A DNA stretch of 64,000 nt from Megalobrama amblycephala (lineage: Eukaryota > Chordata > Actinopteri > Cypriniformes > Xenocyprididae). A model generated the notes under the pieces. That model saw nothing but the letters and a program-made list of their open reading frames with translations, was not told the DNA's origin and made no database searches. The DNA is taken from positions 2,674,501 through 2,738,500 of the forward strand of contig NC_063061.1 of NCBI RefSeq assembly GCF_018812025.1. The letters run 5' to 3'. Each line of letters opens with the position of its first letter. The first letter of the stretch is position 1. Below are positions 13,301-24,849 of this stretch, in pieces. The position numbers and the translations under genes were made by a program.

Positions 13301-14213
13301 CATATAAATGTCAGGAAACTGGTTGTGAGGATCACTGTTGAGTCCAACTGCCTTTAATTTAAGAAGATATTTTACTCCTGTTTCCGCAGGTTCCCCTATT
13401 AAATCCAGTCATGTTGCAGGATGTTTTGCCACTCAGTCCAGCTGAAGGGGCGTGTCCCGGTGGGAACGTGACGTCAGTGCATACCCTCTATTGGTGGATC
13501 TCATGTGAGTGACAGGTTGCCCCGCCCTCGCACCAGTAAACACGTCATCAGAGAGAAGAAAACTGTCCAATTTGATTTCATGGTCATTTTAAAGCTAAAA
13601 CCAAGTAATCATATTATAATTTTTTTCATATATGAAATATCTGTTGCTATCTGTTATCTATATTAATTTGATTAAGCATTTCTTATGTGCAGGATTCTGA
13701 AGGCTTTTATTGCTGCCTTTACATTTGAACATAAACAGCTGGGAAGGTAATTGAAAGCTTGTCAGTTTATTAGATCTGTGCATTTGGTCTTAAAGTGACA
13801 GCAGCCTAATAAACCTACTGCTGGAGGGCGATATATTACGCATCCTCTGAAAGAGTACCGAATCTCCAGATCAAAACACAGGCAAAGAAGCAGCAGAAAC
13901 AAGCAATAAAAGCATTGCTTACGCTCATGTTGTAGTCTTTGACAAAAAAAAACATGATTTTCTCTGTTCCATTTTTTAACTAACCCACATTGAAGTGTTC
14001 ATGAAGAGAATGCATGAAGCTACAGTAAAATGTTTTTGTTTTGCTTTTTTAAACCAGAAGGTCTGTTTTTTCTTTTGATATATTGCATGTTCAAATATTT
14101 GAACAACAAAATATTCTGTTGGCCATTAAAGTTTTGTGAAAATGATCAAAAATGCTGGTACTGGCTGGGAACTTAAAAAAAACAAAACAAAACAAAAAAA
14201 TTCTGCCGAAGAA
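10344..14213. other. Non-coding; contains one candidate regulatory block and dispersed repeat fragments
   Basis: Fragments around 12325-12540 (AAAGTCGGCATGACACTGAA, GGGGCGGGGCTTGATTTTG) and 13155-13260 (AGGGCTGGGCGATATGATGA) look like common fish dispersed repeats. No gene is seen. Confidence 0.35.
11600..12190. promoter_or_regulatory. Candidate conserved non-coding block
   Basis: Nearly 600 bp of repeat-free, balanced sequence with many short homeodomain-like AATTA sites and one GGATTA (12070-12075). It looks like vertebrate developmental enhancer DNA. This needs alignment with other fish to be believed. Confidence 0.25.
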
Positions 14214-14610
14214 AGCATTAAAGTTAAAAGTATATTTCATGTATAAAAATTTAATACCTAAATAGGGACATAGTAGAATACTAGTAGTAGTAAAAACATA
14301 TATATATACAGTAAACTATAAGTGTGATGTTTAGTATACATGCAGTATAAAACTACTAAACTAGTAGTTTACTGATAGTATACCTAAAAGTATACTTTCA
14401 TAAACTAAGAAATGTGCTATGAGTATTTAACTAGTAAACCATCAGTATACCTATAAAGTTCACTTGTAGTTGCTATAGTTACAGTACAAGCCAAAAATGT
14501 AATTCTAAACTAGTGTACTCAAAGTTTACTATTGTTGCAATTAAAGTATACATTTATACAGTGGGTACGGAAAGTATTCAGACCCCCTTAAATTTTTCAC
14601 TCTTTGTTAC

Positions 14611-14888
14611 TGTCACAGTTCCCGTGTCTCCCGGACTCCATTACCCATAATCCTCCTGTTTCCACACCTGCACTCACTTCCCTCGTCTTCTCCCCATCAT
14701 CACGGATCACCTGCACCTGGACTCCCTCATCATCACTGCCTTTATTATGGACTCACTCCCTTCACTCCTGGTCTGATCTTAATGTTATGTTAACCGTGTT
14801 TGGTGTTATTCCTCCTTTGTTTATTAAAATACCTATTCTTGTGGAAATCCGTATACGACTCGTCACTGCAGCACCAGCACCCGTAACA
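14611..14888 (+). repeat. Left LTR of the nested retroelement
   Basis: 278 bp, closely matching the right LTR but with an extra short segment near 14663-14672 and scattered substitutions. Bases shortly before the end, TTTATTAAAATACC, hold a near-match to a poly(A) signal, whereas the right copy reads TTCATTAAAGTATC. Confidence 0.85.
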
Positions 14889-14927
14889 GAAGGACAGAAC
14901 CTAACCGCTGGATTTCCACTAGCCAAG

Positions 14928-15440
14928 ATGGATTTATTTTTCCTCACGGAAATTCCCGCTCCTCCCGTGCCTCCCACTACAATGTCAGCGGTGGATCGGC
15001 TCATCGGGCTTCTACAGTTTGGACGTTCGCTGGAGAGGTATGTGGAGGAGTTTGTTGAGCTAGCTTATTTGACAAGCTGGTCAGATGCTCGTTTAATCGT
15101 CCTGTTTCTGGACGGACTGGACGAGAGCACTATCCGTTCTAATGAACCTGACGATTATGTTTCCTTAAACGATACTATTAATTTAATTTTGTATTTAAAT
15201 GGCTCCAAATTCCTTGTCGAAGAGGTTCAGGATTCCAAGTGCTCATCTCGTCCAGTCCCACCAGAAACACGGGTGGCCTGGCCAGTTTGTCAAGCTCCGG
15301 CTTCCTCCACATGCCCCTCCAGTGATTTGTTCCCCTGTGTCCTGCTGAACCCACATACCTCTGCTGGGTCCAGAGGACCAAAGAAGAGGAGGAAAAAGAA
15401 GCCGGCCAGTCTCAAACCCGCTCCAGTCTCCACCGCCTAG
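14928..15440 (+). pseudogene. Gag-like ORF fragment of the LTR retroelement
   Basis: About 170 codons from the ATG at 14928. The segment SLERYVEEFVELAYLTSWSD followed by a hydrophobic LFLDGLDES stretch and INLILYLNGS resembles the retrotransposon Gag-like domains common in fish Ty3/gypsy-derived elements. Two in-frame stops (15438-15440 and 15489-15491) separate it from a same-frame continuation that begins at 15495 and is rich in Ala, Pro, Ser and Val. I see no zinc knuckle. It is probably a decayed structural protein, not a host gene. Confidence 0.6.
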
Positions 15441-15533
15441 CAAGCCTCTCCAATCCCCACTGAACCTGCTCCAGTTCCTGTGGGGGTTTAAATAATGTTT
15501 GAGGGGATAGACTGGACCCCTCTTCAAGCCGCC

Positions 15534-15770
15534 GAGCCCTCTGCTGCCGCCGCCAACGAGTCTGCTCCAGTGGCTGCCAATGAGTCCTCATCTCCAGTAG
15601 CTGCCAACGAGCCAGTATCTCCAGTCTCCGCCGCCGAGCCAGTATCCCCGGTCTCCGTCGCCAAGCCAGTATCTCCGGTCTCTGCCGCCGAGCCAGCAGC
15701 TCCAGTCTCCTCCGAGCCCTCTGCTCCAACTACCACCGCCCACGAGCCCACTCCAGCCCATGCATCCACT
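15534..15770 (+). repeat. Degenerate Ala/Pro/Ser-coding short tandem repeat
   Basis: Repeated blocks coding variants of AAEPVSPVS (for example near 15610-15700) in the gag frame. The reverse strand is open as well and looks Gly/Thr-rich, a by-product of the repeat. Confidence 0.6.
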
Positions 15771-15911
15771 CCATGCCACAGCTTATTAAGCCTTCCCTAC
15801 ACCCCCCAATGTATTTTTTTTTGGGGGGGGGCCCAGTGCCTGTGGGTGGGGAACTCCTGGGCGGGGTTTCGGAGTCGCCTGAGCCCACCAAGGCTCCAGA
15901 CCCACCATAGC

Positions 15912-16397
15912 CTGCTGCAGCTCCTGACCCACCATGGCCTGCTGCAGCTCCTGACCCACCATGGCCTGCTACAGCTCCTGACCCACCATGGCCTGCTGCA
16001 GCCCCTGACCCACCATGACCTGCTGCAGCCCCTGACCCACCATGGCCTGCTGCAGCCCCTGACCCACCATGACCTGCTGCAGCCCCTGACCCACCATGAC
16101 CTGCTGCAGCTCCTGACCCACCATGGCCTGCTGCAGCTCCTGACCCAGCATGGCCTGCTGCAGCCCCTGACCCACCATGGCCTGCTGCAGCTCCTGACCC
16201 ACCATGGCCTGCTGCAGCTCCTGACCCACCATGGCCTGCTGCAGCTCCTGACCCACCATGGCCTGCTGCAGCTCCTGACCCACCATGGCCTGCTGCAGCT
16301 CCTGACCCACCATGGCCTGCTGCAGCTCCTGACCCACCATGGCCTGCTGCAGCTCCTGACCCACCATGGCCTGCTGCAGCCCCTGACCCACCATGGC
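15912..16397 (+). repeat. 27-bp minisatellite, 18 copies
   Basis: Exactly 18 units of 27 bp. Depending on frame, each unit codes LLQLLTHHG or PAAAPDPPW. The second, proline-rich frame is the one I associate with this kind of fish retroelement; in it some copies carry TGA in place of TGG (units with CCATGACC). A G-run at 15819-15830 just upstream is a likely site of the frame change. Because the unit length is a multiple of three and lacks stops in several frames, long ORFs appear on both strands. Confidence 0.9.
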
Positions 16398-16544
16398 CGC
16401 CCACGGCCTCTGACCCTCCATGGCCGCCCATGGCCCCTGACCCGCCATGGCTCATGGTTCCAGCCTGGAGACTTCCACTCCAGTCTGCTCCTCTCCCTGC
16501 ACCTGCATGAGGTCTCCAGGGCGCCTACCGGGAGGGCGAGGTAC

Positions 16545-16813
16545 TGTCACAGTTCCCGTGTCTCCCGGACTCCATTACCCATAATCCTCCTGTTTCCTCT
16601 CACTTCCCTCGTCTTCTCCCCATCATCACGGATCACCTGCACCTGGACTCCCTCATCATCACTGCCTTTATTATGGACTCACTCCCTTCACTCCTGGTCT
16701 GATCTTAATGTTATGTTATATGTGTTTGGTGTTATCCTCCTTTGTTCATTAAAGTATCTAATATTGTGGAGATCCGCATACGTCTCATCACTACAACACC
16801 AGCACCGTTAACA
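16545..16813 (+). repeat. Right LTR of the nested retroelement
   Basis: 269-bp direct repeat of 14611-14888. The differences between the two LTRs (one indel of about ten bases plus point changes) mean the insertion is not very recent. Confidence 0.85.
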
Positions 16814-17141
16814 GTTATATTGCAGCCATTTTCTAAAATCATTTAAGTTAATTTTTTTCCTCATTAATGTACACACAGCACCCCATATTGACAGAAAAAC
16901 ACTTTTGTCAACAAAGAATTGTTGACATTTTTGCAGATTTATTAAAAAAGAAAAACTGAAATATCACATGGTCCTAAGTATTCAGACCCTTTGCTGTAAC
17001 TCAGGTGCTGTCCATCTCTTCTGATCATCCTTGAGATGGTTCTACACCTTCATTTGAGTCCAGCTGTGTTTGATTATACTGATTGGACTTGATTAGGAAA
17101 GCCACACAACTGTCTATATAAGACCTTACAGCTCACAGTGC

Positions 17142-18150
17142 ATGTCAGAGCAAATGAGAATCATGAGGTCAAAGGAACTGCCTGAAGAGCTCAGAGACAG
17201 AATTGTGGCAAGGCACAGATCTGACCAAGGTTACAAAAAAATTCTGCTGCACTTAAGGTTCTTAAGAGCACAGTGGCCTCCATATTCCTTAAATGGAAGA
17301 CGTTTGGGACGACCAGAACCCTTCCTAGAGCTGGCCGTCCGGCCAAACTGAGCTATCGGGGGAGAAGAGCCTTGGTGAGAGAGGTAAAGAAGAACCCAAA
17401 GATCACTGTGGCTGAGCTCCAGAGATGCAGTCGGGAGATGGGAGAAAGCTGTAGAAAGTCAGCCATCACTGCAGCCCTCCACCAGTCGGGGCTTTATGAC
17501 AGAGTGGCCCAACGGAAGCCTCTCCTCAGTGCAAGACACATGAAAGCCCGCATGGAGTTTGCTAAAAAACACCTGAAGGACTCCAAGATGGTGAGAAATA
17601 AGATTCTCTGGTCTGATGAGACAAAGATAGAACTTTTTGGCCTTAATTCTAAGCAGTATGTGTGGAGAAAACCAGGCACTGCTCATCACCTGTCCAATAC
17701 AGTCCCAACAGTGAAGCATGGTGGTGGCAGCATCATGCTGTGGGGGTGTTTTTCAGCTGCAGGGACAGGACGACTGGTTGCAATCGAGGGAAAGATGACA
17801 TCCTTCTCCAGAATGCTCAGGACCTCAGACTGGGCCGAAGGTTTACCTTCCAACAAGACAATGACCCTAAGCACACAGCTAAAATAACGAAGGAGTGGCT
17901 TCACAACAACTCCGTGACTGTTCTTGAGTGACCCAGCCAGAGCCCTGACTTAAACCCAATTGAGCATCTCTGGAGAGACCTAAAAATGGCTGTCCACCAA
18001 CGTTTACCATCCAACCTGACAGAACTGGAGAGGATCTGCAAGGAGGAATGGCAGAGGATCCCCAAATCCAGGTGTGAAAAACTTGTTGCATCTTTCCCAA
18101 AAAGACTCATGGCTGTATTAGATCAAAAGGGTGCTTCTACTAAATACTGA
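17142..18150 (+). pseudogene. Broken Tc1-like transposase
   Basis: The DDE transposase is spread over three frames: an N-terminal helix-turn-helix part from 17142 (KELPEELRDRIVARH), a central part at 17273-17887 ([20 protein letters not shown] with the first catalytic Asp, [18 protein letters not shown]), and a third frame from about 17800. That third frame holds [11 protein letters not shown] with the second Asp, then a TGA at 17929-17931 where Trp is usual ([21 protein letters not shown]), then the catalytic Glu in PIEHLW and the usual C-terminal KGASTKY at about 18146. At least two frameshifts, an internal loss near 17790-17820 and one nonsense codon make it inactive. Confidence 0.92.
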
Positions 18151-18475
18151 GCAAAGGGTCTGAATACTTAGGACCATGTGATATTTCAGTTTTTCTTTTT
18201 TAATAAATCTGCAAAAATGTAAACAATTCTGTGTTTTTCTGTCAATATGGGGTGCTGTGTGTACATTAATGAGGAAAAAAATGAACTTAAATGATTTTAG
18301 CAAATGGCTGCAATATAACAAAGAGTGAAACATTTAAGGGGGTCTGAATACTTTCCATACCCACTGTACATTAAAAAGTGGGGCAACTTAGTCCTAAGTA
18401 GTATTGCACTTACAAGTTCACTACTAGTACATTGATATTAGTATACTTACTACATAAAGTATACTTGAGCTTTAT

Positions 18476-18914
18476 TTAAAGGGTTAGTTCACCCAAAAAT
18501 GGAAATTCTGTCATTAATTACTCCCCCTCATGTTGTTCCACACCTGTAAGACCTTCGTTCATCTTCAGAACATAAATTAAGATATTTTTGATGAAATCTG
18601 AGAGGTATATGACTCGTCCATAGACAGCAATATAATCAACACTTTCATACTAACCCTAACCCTAACACTTTCAAGACATCGTTAAAACAGTCATGTGACT
18701 GCAGTGGATCAACCTTAATGTTATGAAGAGACAAGAATACTTTTTGTGCACAAAAACAAAACAAAAATAAGTTCATAACATTTAACCACTGCAGTCACAT
18801 CAGCTGTTTTAACGATGTGTTCTGAAGATGAACGAAGGTCTAACGGGTGTGGAATGACATGAGGGTGAGTAATTAATGACAGAATGATCATTTTTGGGTG
18901 AACTAACCCTTTAA
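18476..18914. repeat. Foldback MITE with TTAAAGGGTTAGTTCACCC ends
   Basis: The left end TTAAAGGGTTAGTTCACCC is matched in reverse complement at 18896-18914. Pairing continues for about 100 bp on each side (ACCTTCGTTCATCTTC against GAAGATGAACGAAGGT) and again inside (CACTGCAGTCACAT). TTAA lies at both ends. A short CTAACCCTAACCCTAAC run at 18651-18667 is inside it. Confidence 0.85.
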
Positions 18915-18956
18915 GTGTAGTAAATAAAATGAACTTGAAGTGTACTTATTTTTTGT

Positions 18957-21057
18957 AAGGAGCAGCAGCTCAGACACATGCAGGTCCAGCAGCTTCTTGT
19001 GTGAATAAGAGAAATTAATGTGACTCATCTCCTCATCTCCTTCAGTTCTGTTTGAACATCTGAGGACTGCAAGCCATGACAGGTTTGTCAAGGAAACAGT
19101 TGTTACAGGAGCAAGATTGTTTTCACATGCAAGGAGAGACACATTTGAATGTAAATGGAGATCAGAACTAAGAGCTGACAGAGCCGTCCAGTCAGAAGAT
19201 CATCAGTGAGGTTTGCTTCATCACTACTTCATATCATTACAATGTAAAGATGACATAGTGAAGCATCTCAGATGATTTAATTAATGGTGTTCCATTTACA
19301 CTTGGGATTAAGATATGTGTGCACATGTGAGCGAGGGGCGTGTCTGTGGGCGTGTCTATGATCCCATTGCAGTTCCAGTTGTTGGAAGTGGCAAAAATAG
19401 AAGCAGGAGTGTAATCATTTGTTATTACATAAACTTTCTGCATTCTGAACTTGTTTAAAGAGGATAAAAGATGTATGACTGACCCGGCAACAGTAAGTTG
19501 GGAAGTTGCAAGCATGAAATATTAAAGCATGCATATGCAAAATTGATGTCCAGTTCACGAGTGTTATACAAACACACCGGACTCTGGCTTTATCTTACCA
19601 GTCCTCTTCATGGAAGCTCTGCTGTTATCTGCACACAAACTCCCTCAAGCTCAGATGATGGACCGATATACGTGTGTCTCCATCTCCATAAAGCTGCCAC
19701 ATATCATTACTCCCGCCACTGATCGCAGGATTAGCCTCCTTTAAACACCATCTGTCTCGTTCACCTCAGCCTGAGTGGAAAACAACACTTTCCAGCCCGG
19801 AGGACAGAGACACTGTTTGTTACAGGAGAAGAAGAAGAAGAAAAGTGATCAGGTCCACATCAAACCAGATCTGATCAGAAACTGAAAACTTACATGCAGG
19901 CCTTCATGCCAAAGATTGAATCTGGTGTACTTGCATGAGTGTGGCAGGACAAATGGCCTCCTAAAAATTACCAGGTCAAATCGTGTTTGTTGTATCTGAA
20001 AATACCCTAAAGCCAAAAACACTTTGCATACTGTCTGAGTAGGAGATATAATTACTTCATGACCATTAAAAAAAATATGTTCTATATAGTATGAAAGTGT
20101 GTAGTATCTGTTGTGATGTCACGGTCACGTGACCTACCAGTGGCCTCATGGGATAGTAAAGTGTCCTTAGTATGCACACTTCAGAATCTCAGTATACTGT
20201 ATAGTCTGCGTTATTTTCACTGCTACGTCTCTTAGATAATTAGAGCTTATTTTTTGCAGACAAACAGAAATTCTACATATTCTCCAAGGTCTGCAGATTT
20301 CTTCGTTGTGGTTTGTTCAAGCTGTCAAAAATGGCGCATTAGTAGTTTTTTTCCTCTGTAATTTGTAGCCATTTATGAAAATATGAAATTAAGCAATGAA
20401 CACTGGCACGAGATTCATTTTGTAAATGGCTGTGACTTACAATAGCTGCTGACAGCAGCTCATTCTAACAGCAGCCATGCCTCATTACCTGTCAGATGTC
20501 TTTCATATTAATTCAGGGTTCTCAGTAGTAAACACATGACAGACAGATCCGCCCAGGACGGTAGTCATACAGCCCAACGCATCAGACTGCCTGACTCAAC
20601 ATGTGCCTTTCAGGACTACAAAAACATTACATTCATCACACTTTGTTGAAGCTGAAGTCTCAGGCTGATGACATTTGCAAAGATGTAGGATGTTGTTTTT
20701 TGTGTGTTAGGTTAAGGTGTGGGCTTTGAAACTTCATGGTCTAGTGGAAACAGTGCTGAAGTTTCTGAGATCTCAAGCGCTGTTGAATGAGAGCGGCAGG
20801 AACGATGTGCATTGCACCACATTTTTCATTTGATTCTATGAATTGTTTGAATTAATCAAATAAAAGAAGTGTAAGAAGCCTAAAGGTCGAGCCATTGCTG
20901 TCAGAACGCCCAAACAAACACAACATTTCGATAGCAACGATGTGTTTGCTCTTTTTTGGAAATCAACCTGCAGATGTCCTACTGTGCAAAGTTTTTGAAC
21001 ATCCACCCGTCATCTTTAAATGAATTAAATGAAGATTCACTTCCACAAACATTAACT
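18957..21057. other. Non-coding, nothing recognised
   Basis: Includes a possible dispersed-repeat fragment near 20060-20215 (TATAGTATG...GTATGCACACTTCAG...GTATACTG). No exons are seen. Confidence 0.35.
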
Positions 21058-21460
21058 CTTTCCCCGTCATTGGTGAGTGTCTCTGTCATTTATGGCGCAA
21101 CGTTTTCGCCCCCATTGACAAGGTTTTTCCTCGTTTATGATGCAACATTTTCCCAACATTGATGAGTTTTCCTGTCATTTATGACACAGTTTTCCCGTCA
21201 TTGACGAGTTTTTACTTCATTTGTAAATCAATGCTTTCCTCCCATTGATGAGTTTTTCCATCATTTTTAACTCAATGCTTTCCCACAATTAACAATTTCT
21301 TCCGTCATTTATGACGCAACACTTTCCCACCATTGACGAGTTTTTGTAATTTATATGCAACGTTTTCCTGCAATTGACGAATTTTCCGTTATTTATGACG
21401 CAACGTTTTCCCACCATTGATGAGTTTTTCTATTATTTTTGATGCAACATTTCGCGCTTT
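21058..21460. repeat. Diverged minisatellite of roughly 45-50 bp units
   Basis: Eight or so imperfect copies of a unit built from GTCATTTATGACGCAACG, TTTTCCCACCATTGA and CGAGTTTTT. Units vary in length and carry substitutions, so it is old. No reading frame is kept. Confidence 0.8.
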
Positions 21461-23085
21461 TAAGTTCGAGAGTGTATGTCTAAAAGTGGAGTTAAACGCA
21501 GCTAAGTTAAGTATAAACTAACGCCATCATTAAACATTAAACAGCATATAAATCAATACGGCCTAACGTTACTGAATGAAATGTCGAACCCATGAAGAGG
21601 AAACGACTGTGAAGCTTTGGAGGTGTTGATGGACTCGATCTACTCCATCTGTGTTTTGTTGTTTGTTCGATGAAACTTACCCACATTCAAGAGTTGATAA
21701 AGAATGCATGAAGCTAGAATAAAGTGTTTTTGTTTTTTGTTTAAAAGCAGAGGCTCTTTTCTCTCTATTGATAAATTGCATGTTCAGATATTCATTTAAC
21801 CAAATATTCTGTGGGCCATGGAAGCTTTGTGAATATGATCAAATATGCGGGCAGGGAAAGAGTTAGAAGTTCATCTTCCATACTGTACTTGTGCAAATGT
21901 AATGCAATATTTGCGTTCCCTCTGTGTCTTTCACTCTCAATGAAGATGGAGTTCTGCCAGCGTTCAGACATGTTGAGTGATGGAGGATCACTGAGGTTGG
22001 CATTTGAAGGAATAGCTCAACAGTCGTGTGTTGGCCCGCTGCCGTGTGTGAACATGCCCACCCATTCAACAAATGACGTTCCCCTTTCATTTACTTTCTC
22101 CAGGTAGCAATCCCTCCCGCTGACAAATGTGTGTTTTATGTCTGTGTGTAAATAAATGTGATTGCGTCTGTATATGCGTGCTTCGGTATCTTTCTGTTTG
22201 TCCTGTCCATTCAAATGAACAAACACCAGCCACATGCATGTCCACTCAACTGTAAACGCAGAGAAGCAAATGGCAGGATATTGTTGCCATGTAACAATTT
22301 GTTTGTTTTCAGCCTTATGTATTTTTTACCTTTTGCCTGGTGGAACTTCTGCTACTTGAAATTCATGCGTAACAGAGGCTTATTTTGCATTAGTGCTGAG
22401 GGCTGCTTCTCATTTGCATGTTATACTTGAGTAATTACAGTTTTTTACAGTCACTAGGACCAGTTTGTCATTTCTCAGCATCAGTGTATGTGAACTAAAC
22501 TGTGGATTATTTATCATTGGTATGGCTCTAAATGCCGTCAACGACAACATCTACAGGCCAATTTGCACATGTTTACATCCTCTTTTCAAAACTGTTAAAG
22601 TTCTGAACCTAACATAATAACATTGTACTGTAATGTAAACATGGATCGTGTATCATAAACTGCAGTGAATTCTGAACAGTAGAGTGTGTCGTTCTTGTTT
22701 GTAAAGAAATTTTTACAGAAGAAATCATTGTATAACTGCCTGTTTTTAGGTCATTGTTAGTGATAAAGTGTGTTTGTTGGATGAAACCTTTGTGTTCATG
22801 GAAGATTGAGCTTATTTGAGACATTAATAAAGTAAATACGAACATTGTACATGCTCTAACGACAGCACGCATGGGTTTTTAGATTGACCTTTATAGAGAT
22901 GCTTGTATCGTTGGATTTAACGGTTTATGCAAAGCATAATCTCACCTTTGTATCAAGAACCGTTTGAAATGGAGCTCATCAAACAATGCTTGCCGACGCA
23001 TGCAACCCGCAGCCAAGTCATCTCACGTGGAGATTGATGAGCGTCTTAATCTGTGATGGAGACAAAGAGCCAAAACCCTGTGAAT
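21461..23085. other. Non-coding, nothing recognised
   Basis: AT-rich. Short ORFs at 21811-22107 and 22158-22430 have no protein-like features. Confidence 0.35.
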
Positions 23086-23089
23086 CTGC

Positions 23090-24660
23090 AGTCGTAGAGG
23101 AGGTGAGTTTACTTTAGCACCAACACAAGGCCGAATCTCTAAACCCAAAACCGTGACACGCTCGCCCAATTTACACTAAACACACCGCGGGCTTCACGTA
23201 GATGGACGCGGGTTTCTGCATGTGAATATGTGCGAATGTCAAAAAGATTTGGACGACGACTGACAGCAACTTAATGTGGTTTCAGGTCGAGCAAAGCATG
23301 TAAAACACCACAGCGTTTCACAAATGAGAATAACAGCCGTGCGCAGGTAAAGTGAGGAGGCCGGAGGGATTTCTGCCACCGTAATGCCAGACCAAAGCCT
23401 TCAGAAGCAGCTTGTTAGGACGGCGGCCCCCATTACAGATCCGCGGCTCATCGTTCCCCATGCGTCCACACCTTTGCTCACAAATTAGATGGAAAGACCA
23501 GAGCTGCACCTCTCATGTATATTTATCCCGAATCCCTGCGGGACGGTCAGGCATGGCTCCGCTCTGGATAACAAATGCAATTTGATATAACATTTGGCTT
23601 GTTTTTCCCCCTCTTTTATTGCTGTCAATCAAACAGAAAGACCTTCTGCTGTTTCGAGAGGTGATTGAAATGAAAATGTCAAACTTGGATGTAAATCCTG
23701 TGTGGAATAAAAACATGTTGCTTTAGTGCAGGTGCCACAAATATCTAAACAGTTTGCCGTTTGACATAATCGCACATGCATGACTATATAAGCCGCGATA
23801 TCTAAAGCAGATCGAGAAAACAGAGTTTATCTCTCATGTGTTCAATTTGGCAACTCAGCTCATAATTTACTTAAAGTGCAAACTGAGGGATTATGGGATC
23901 TAGTTCAGTGCAGACGCTACGGGAGGTCTTTCGCAAAAAACTAGGTGCGGCCGTAGTGAAAGAGAGCAGTGTTTTCTTTTCCACGTCTTAAAAGTACATT
24001 CATCAGGCATTTACTGTAATCCAGCTCACTTTTCAAGTTCATTCACCTCTGCTGATGAAGGCCCTTCATGTGACCTGATTAAAACAGCGTATATATGCTG
24101 TATGAATGAACGTGGATAAACACATCCACTGAAAATCAGCGAAACACCAGCTGATTCAGACACAACGAAGAGAGGAGATCCTGCATACTCTTGATCTAAT
24201 GAATCACAGCAGGTACTGCAAGTGTCTAAATATTTTTAAGCGGGGCACTGCATATTTCACAGTCTTACAGATTTGACCAGATTATACATGCGCTGCGGTT
24301 CAAACTCATCCTCATGAGGGAACTGTGACTGGAGGAAAGGTCCGGCGACGTGAAAGGGAAGGAGCCACCGGAGAGGGGAGATTAGCCGAGCTGTCAGGCT
24401 GATGAAGGGCAGATGTCTCGCGTGACTGACGGCTCAGCTGTTCTGCAGGTTTTACCTGTCTTGAAGTCAGATTCGCTTGAGGCCTACTTTTGTTTTGACT
24501 GCACTCCGGAGTGCCATTTCCGAGGATCGCTCCATTCAGCCGCCCAACGAGCTCCTCTCCGCCAACATGTCTGCGCCAGGTGTGTCTACATGCCCCTACA
24601 AAGTGTTTGCTTGTCACAGCGGTGAACAATGAGTGACCGCAGTGGGCGTCTCATTCATCT
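23090..24660. promoter_or_regulatory. Candidate conserved non-coding region (two blocks)
   Basis: Two blocks, about 23090-23720 and 24310-24660, are free of recognisable repeats, GC-balanced and rich in AATTAG, CAATCAA and CATTTGCATG-like short sites. Open frames on both strands are short and unrelated to known proteins. About 27-28 kb upstream of pitx1, this is in the range where limb/pelvic enhancers of the locus are known in other fish. It is an inference from texture only. Confidence 0.3.
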
Positions 24661-24849
24661 GAGAAAACAGGAGGCAGAAGGGAGAGTCTTAAAGAATCGT
24701 TTAAAGTTCATGAAGCTCTTTTCTCAAGCCTGTCCACCTTTAATTGTTCTGAATGAGTGACTGTAAGAGAGAGACGTCTCCTGTCCTGAGTAATGCACAC
24801 ATTACTAAACTGTCCATTAAGACCAGATCTGAGGTCATAAGTGGTCAAT

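Larger units (their letters stand above)
14611..16813 (+). mobile_element. Non-autonomous LTR retroelement nested in the Tc1-like element
   Basis: Two direct repeats, 14611-14888 and 16545-16813, both begin TGTCACAG and end AACA (TG..CA boundaries). The flanking bases are GTTAC on the left and GTTAT on the right, a 5-bp target duplication with one change. A purine-rich stretch (GGGAGGGCGAGG) precedes the right LTR. The interior is only about 1.65 kb and holds a gag-like fragment, an Ala/Pro/Ser-rich segment and a 27-bp minisatellite. No protease, reverse transcriptase or integrase is visible, so it would need proteins supplied in trans. Confidence 0.85.
14559..18366 (+). mobile_element. Tc1-like transposon, interrupted by an LTR retroelement
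   Basis: The ends are inverted repeats starting CAGTGGGTA(C/T)GGAAAG, flanked by TA target duplications at 14557-14558 and 18367-18368. The terminal inverted repeats are long (about 210-220 bp). Each has an inner motif (AAGTATTCAGACCC at about 16976 and its complement at about 18150) resembling the outer end, the IR/DR layout of active fish Tc1 elements. The left repeat is split at 14610/16814 by a 2.2-kb LTR element. Without it the copy is about 1.6 kb, the usual Tc1 size. The transposase inside is broken. Confidence 0.93.
14214..18956. repeat. AT-rich AGTATACT-type element hosting the Tc1 and foldback insertions
   Basis: The pieces 14214-14558, 18369-18475 and 18915-18956 share dense AGTATACTT, ACTAGTA and TTTACTA motifs and read as one older element split by two insertions. 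Its outer ends are not certain. Confidence 0.45.

Noticed and set aside
15912..16397. Regular 27-bp repeats as a CRISPR array
   Set aside because: Units are contiguous with no spacers, inside a eukaryotic retroelement.
15730..16455. 241-codon glycine-rich minus-strand ORF
   Set aside because: It is the reverse reading of the 27-bp minisatellite, which lacks stops in several frames. No promoter, intron or family likeness.
18651..18667. CTAACCC repeats as telomeric remnant
   Set aside because: Only about two and a half units, located in the loop region of a foldback MITE; similar CTAACCCTA words occur in other MITEs (10040-10080).
24312..24629. Overlapping ORFs on both strands as small genes
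   Set aside because: Both strands open for about 70-105 codons without likeness to proteins. Better explained as GC-balanced non-coding DNA.
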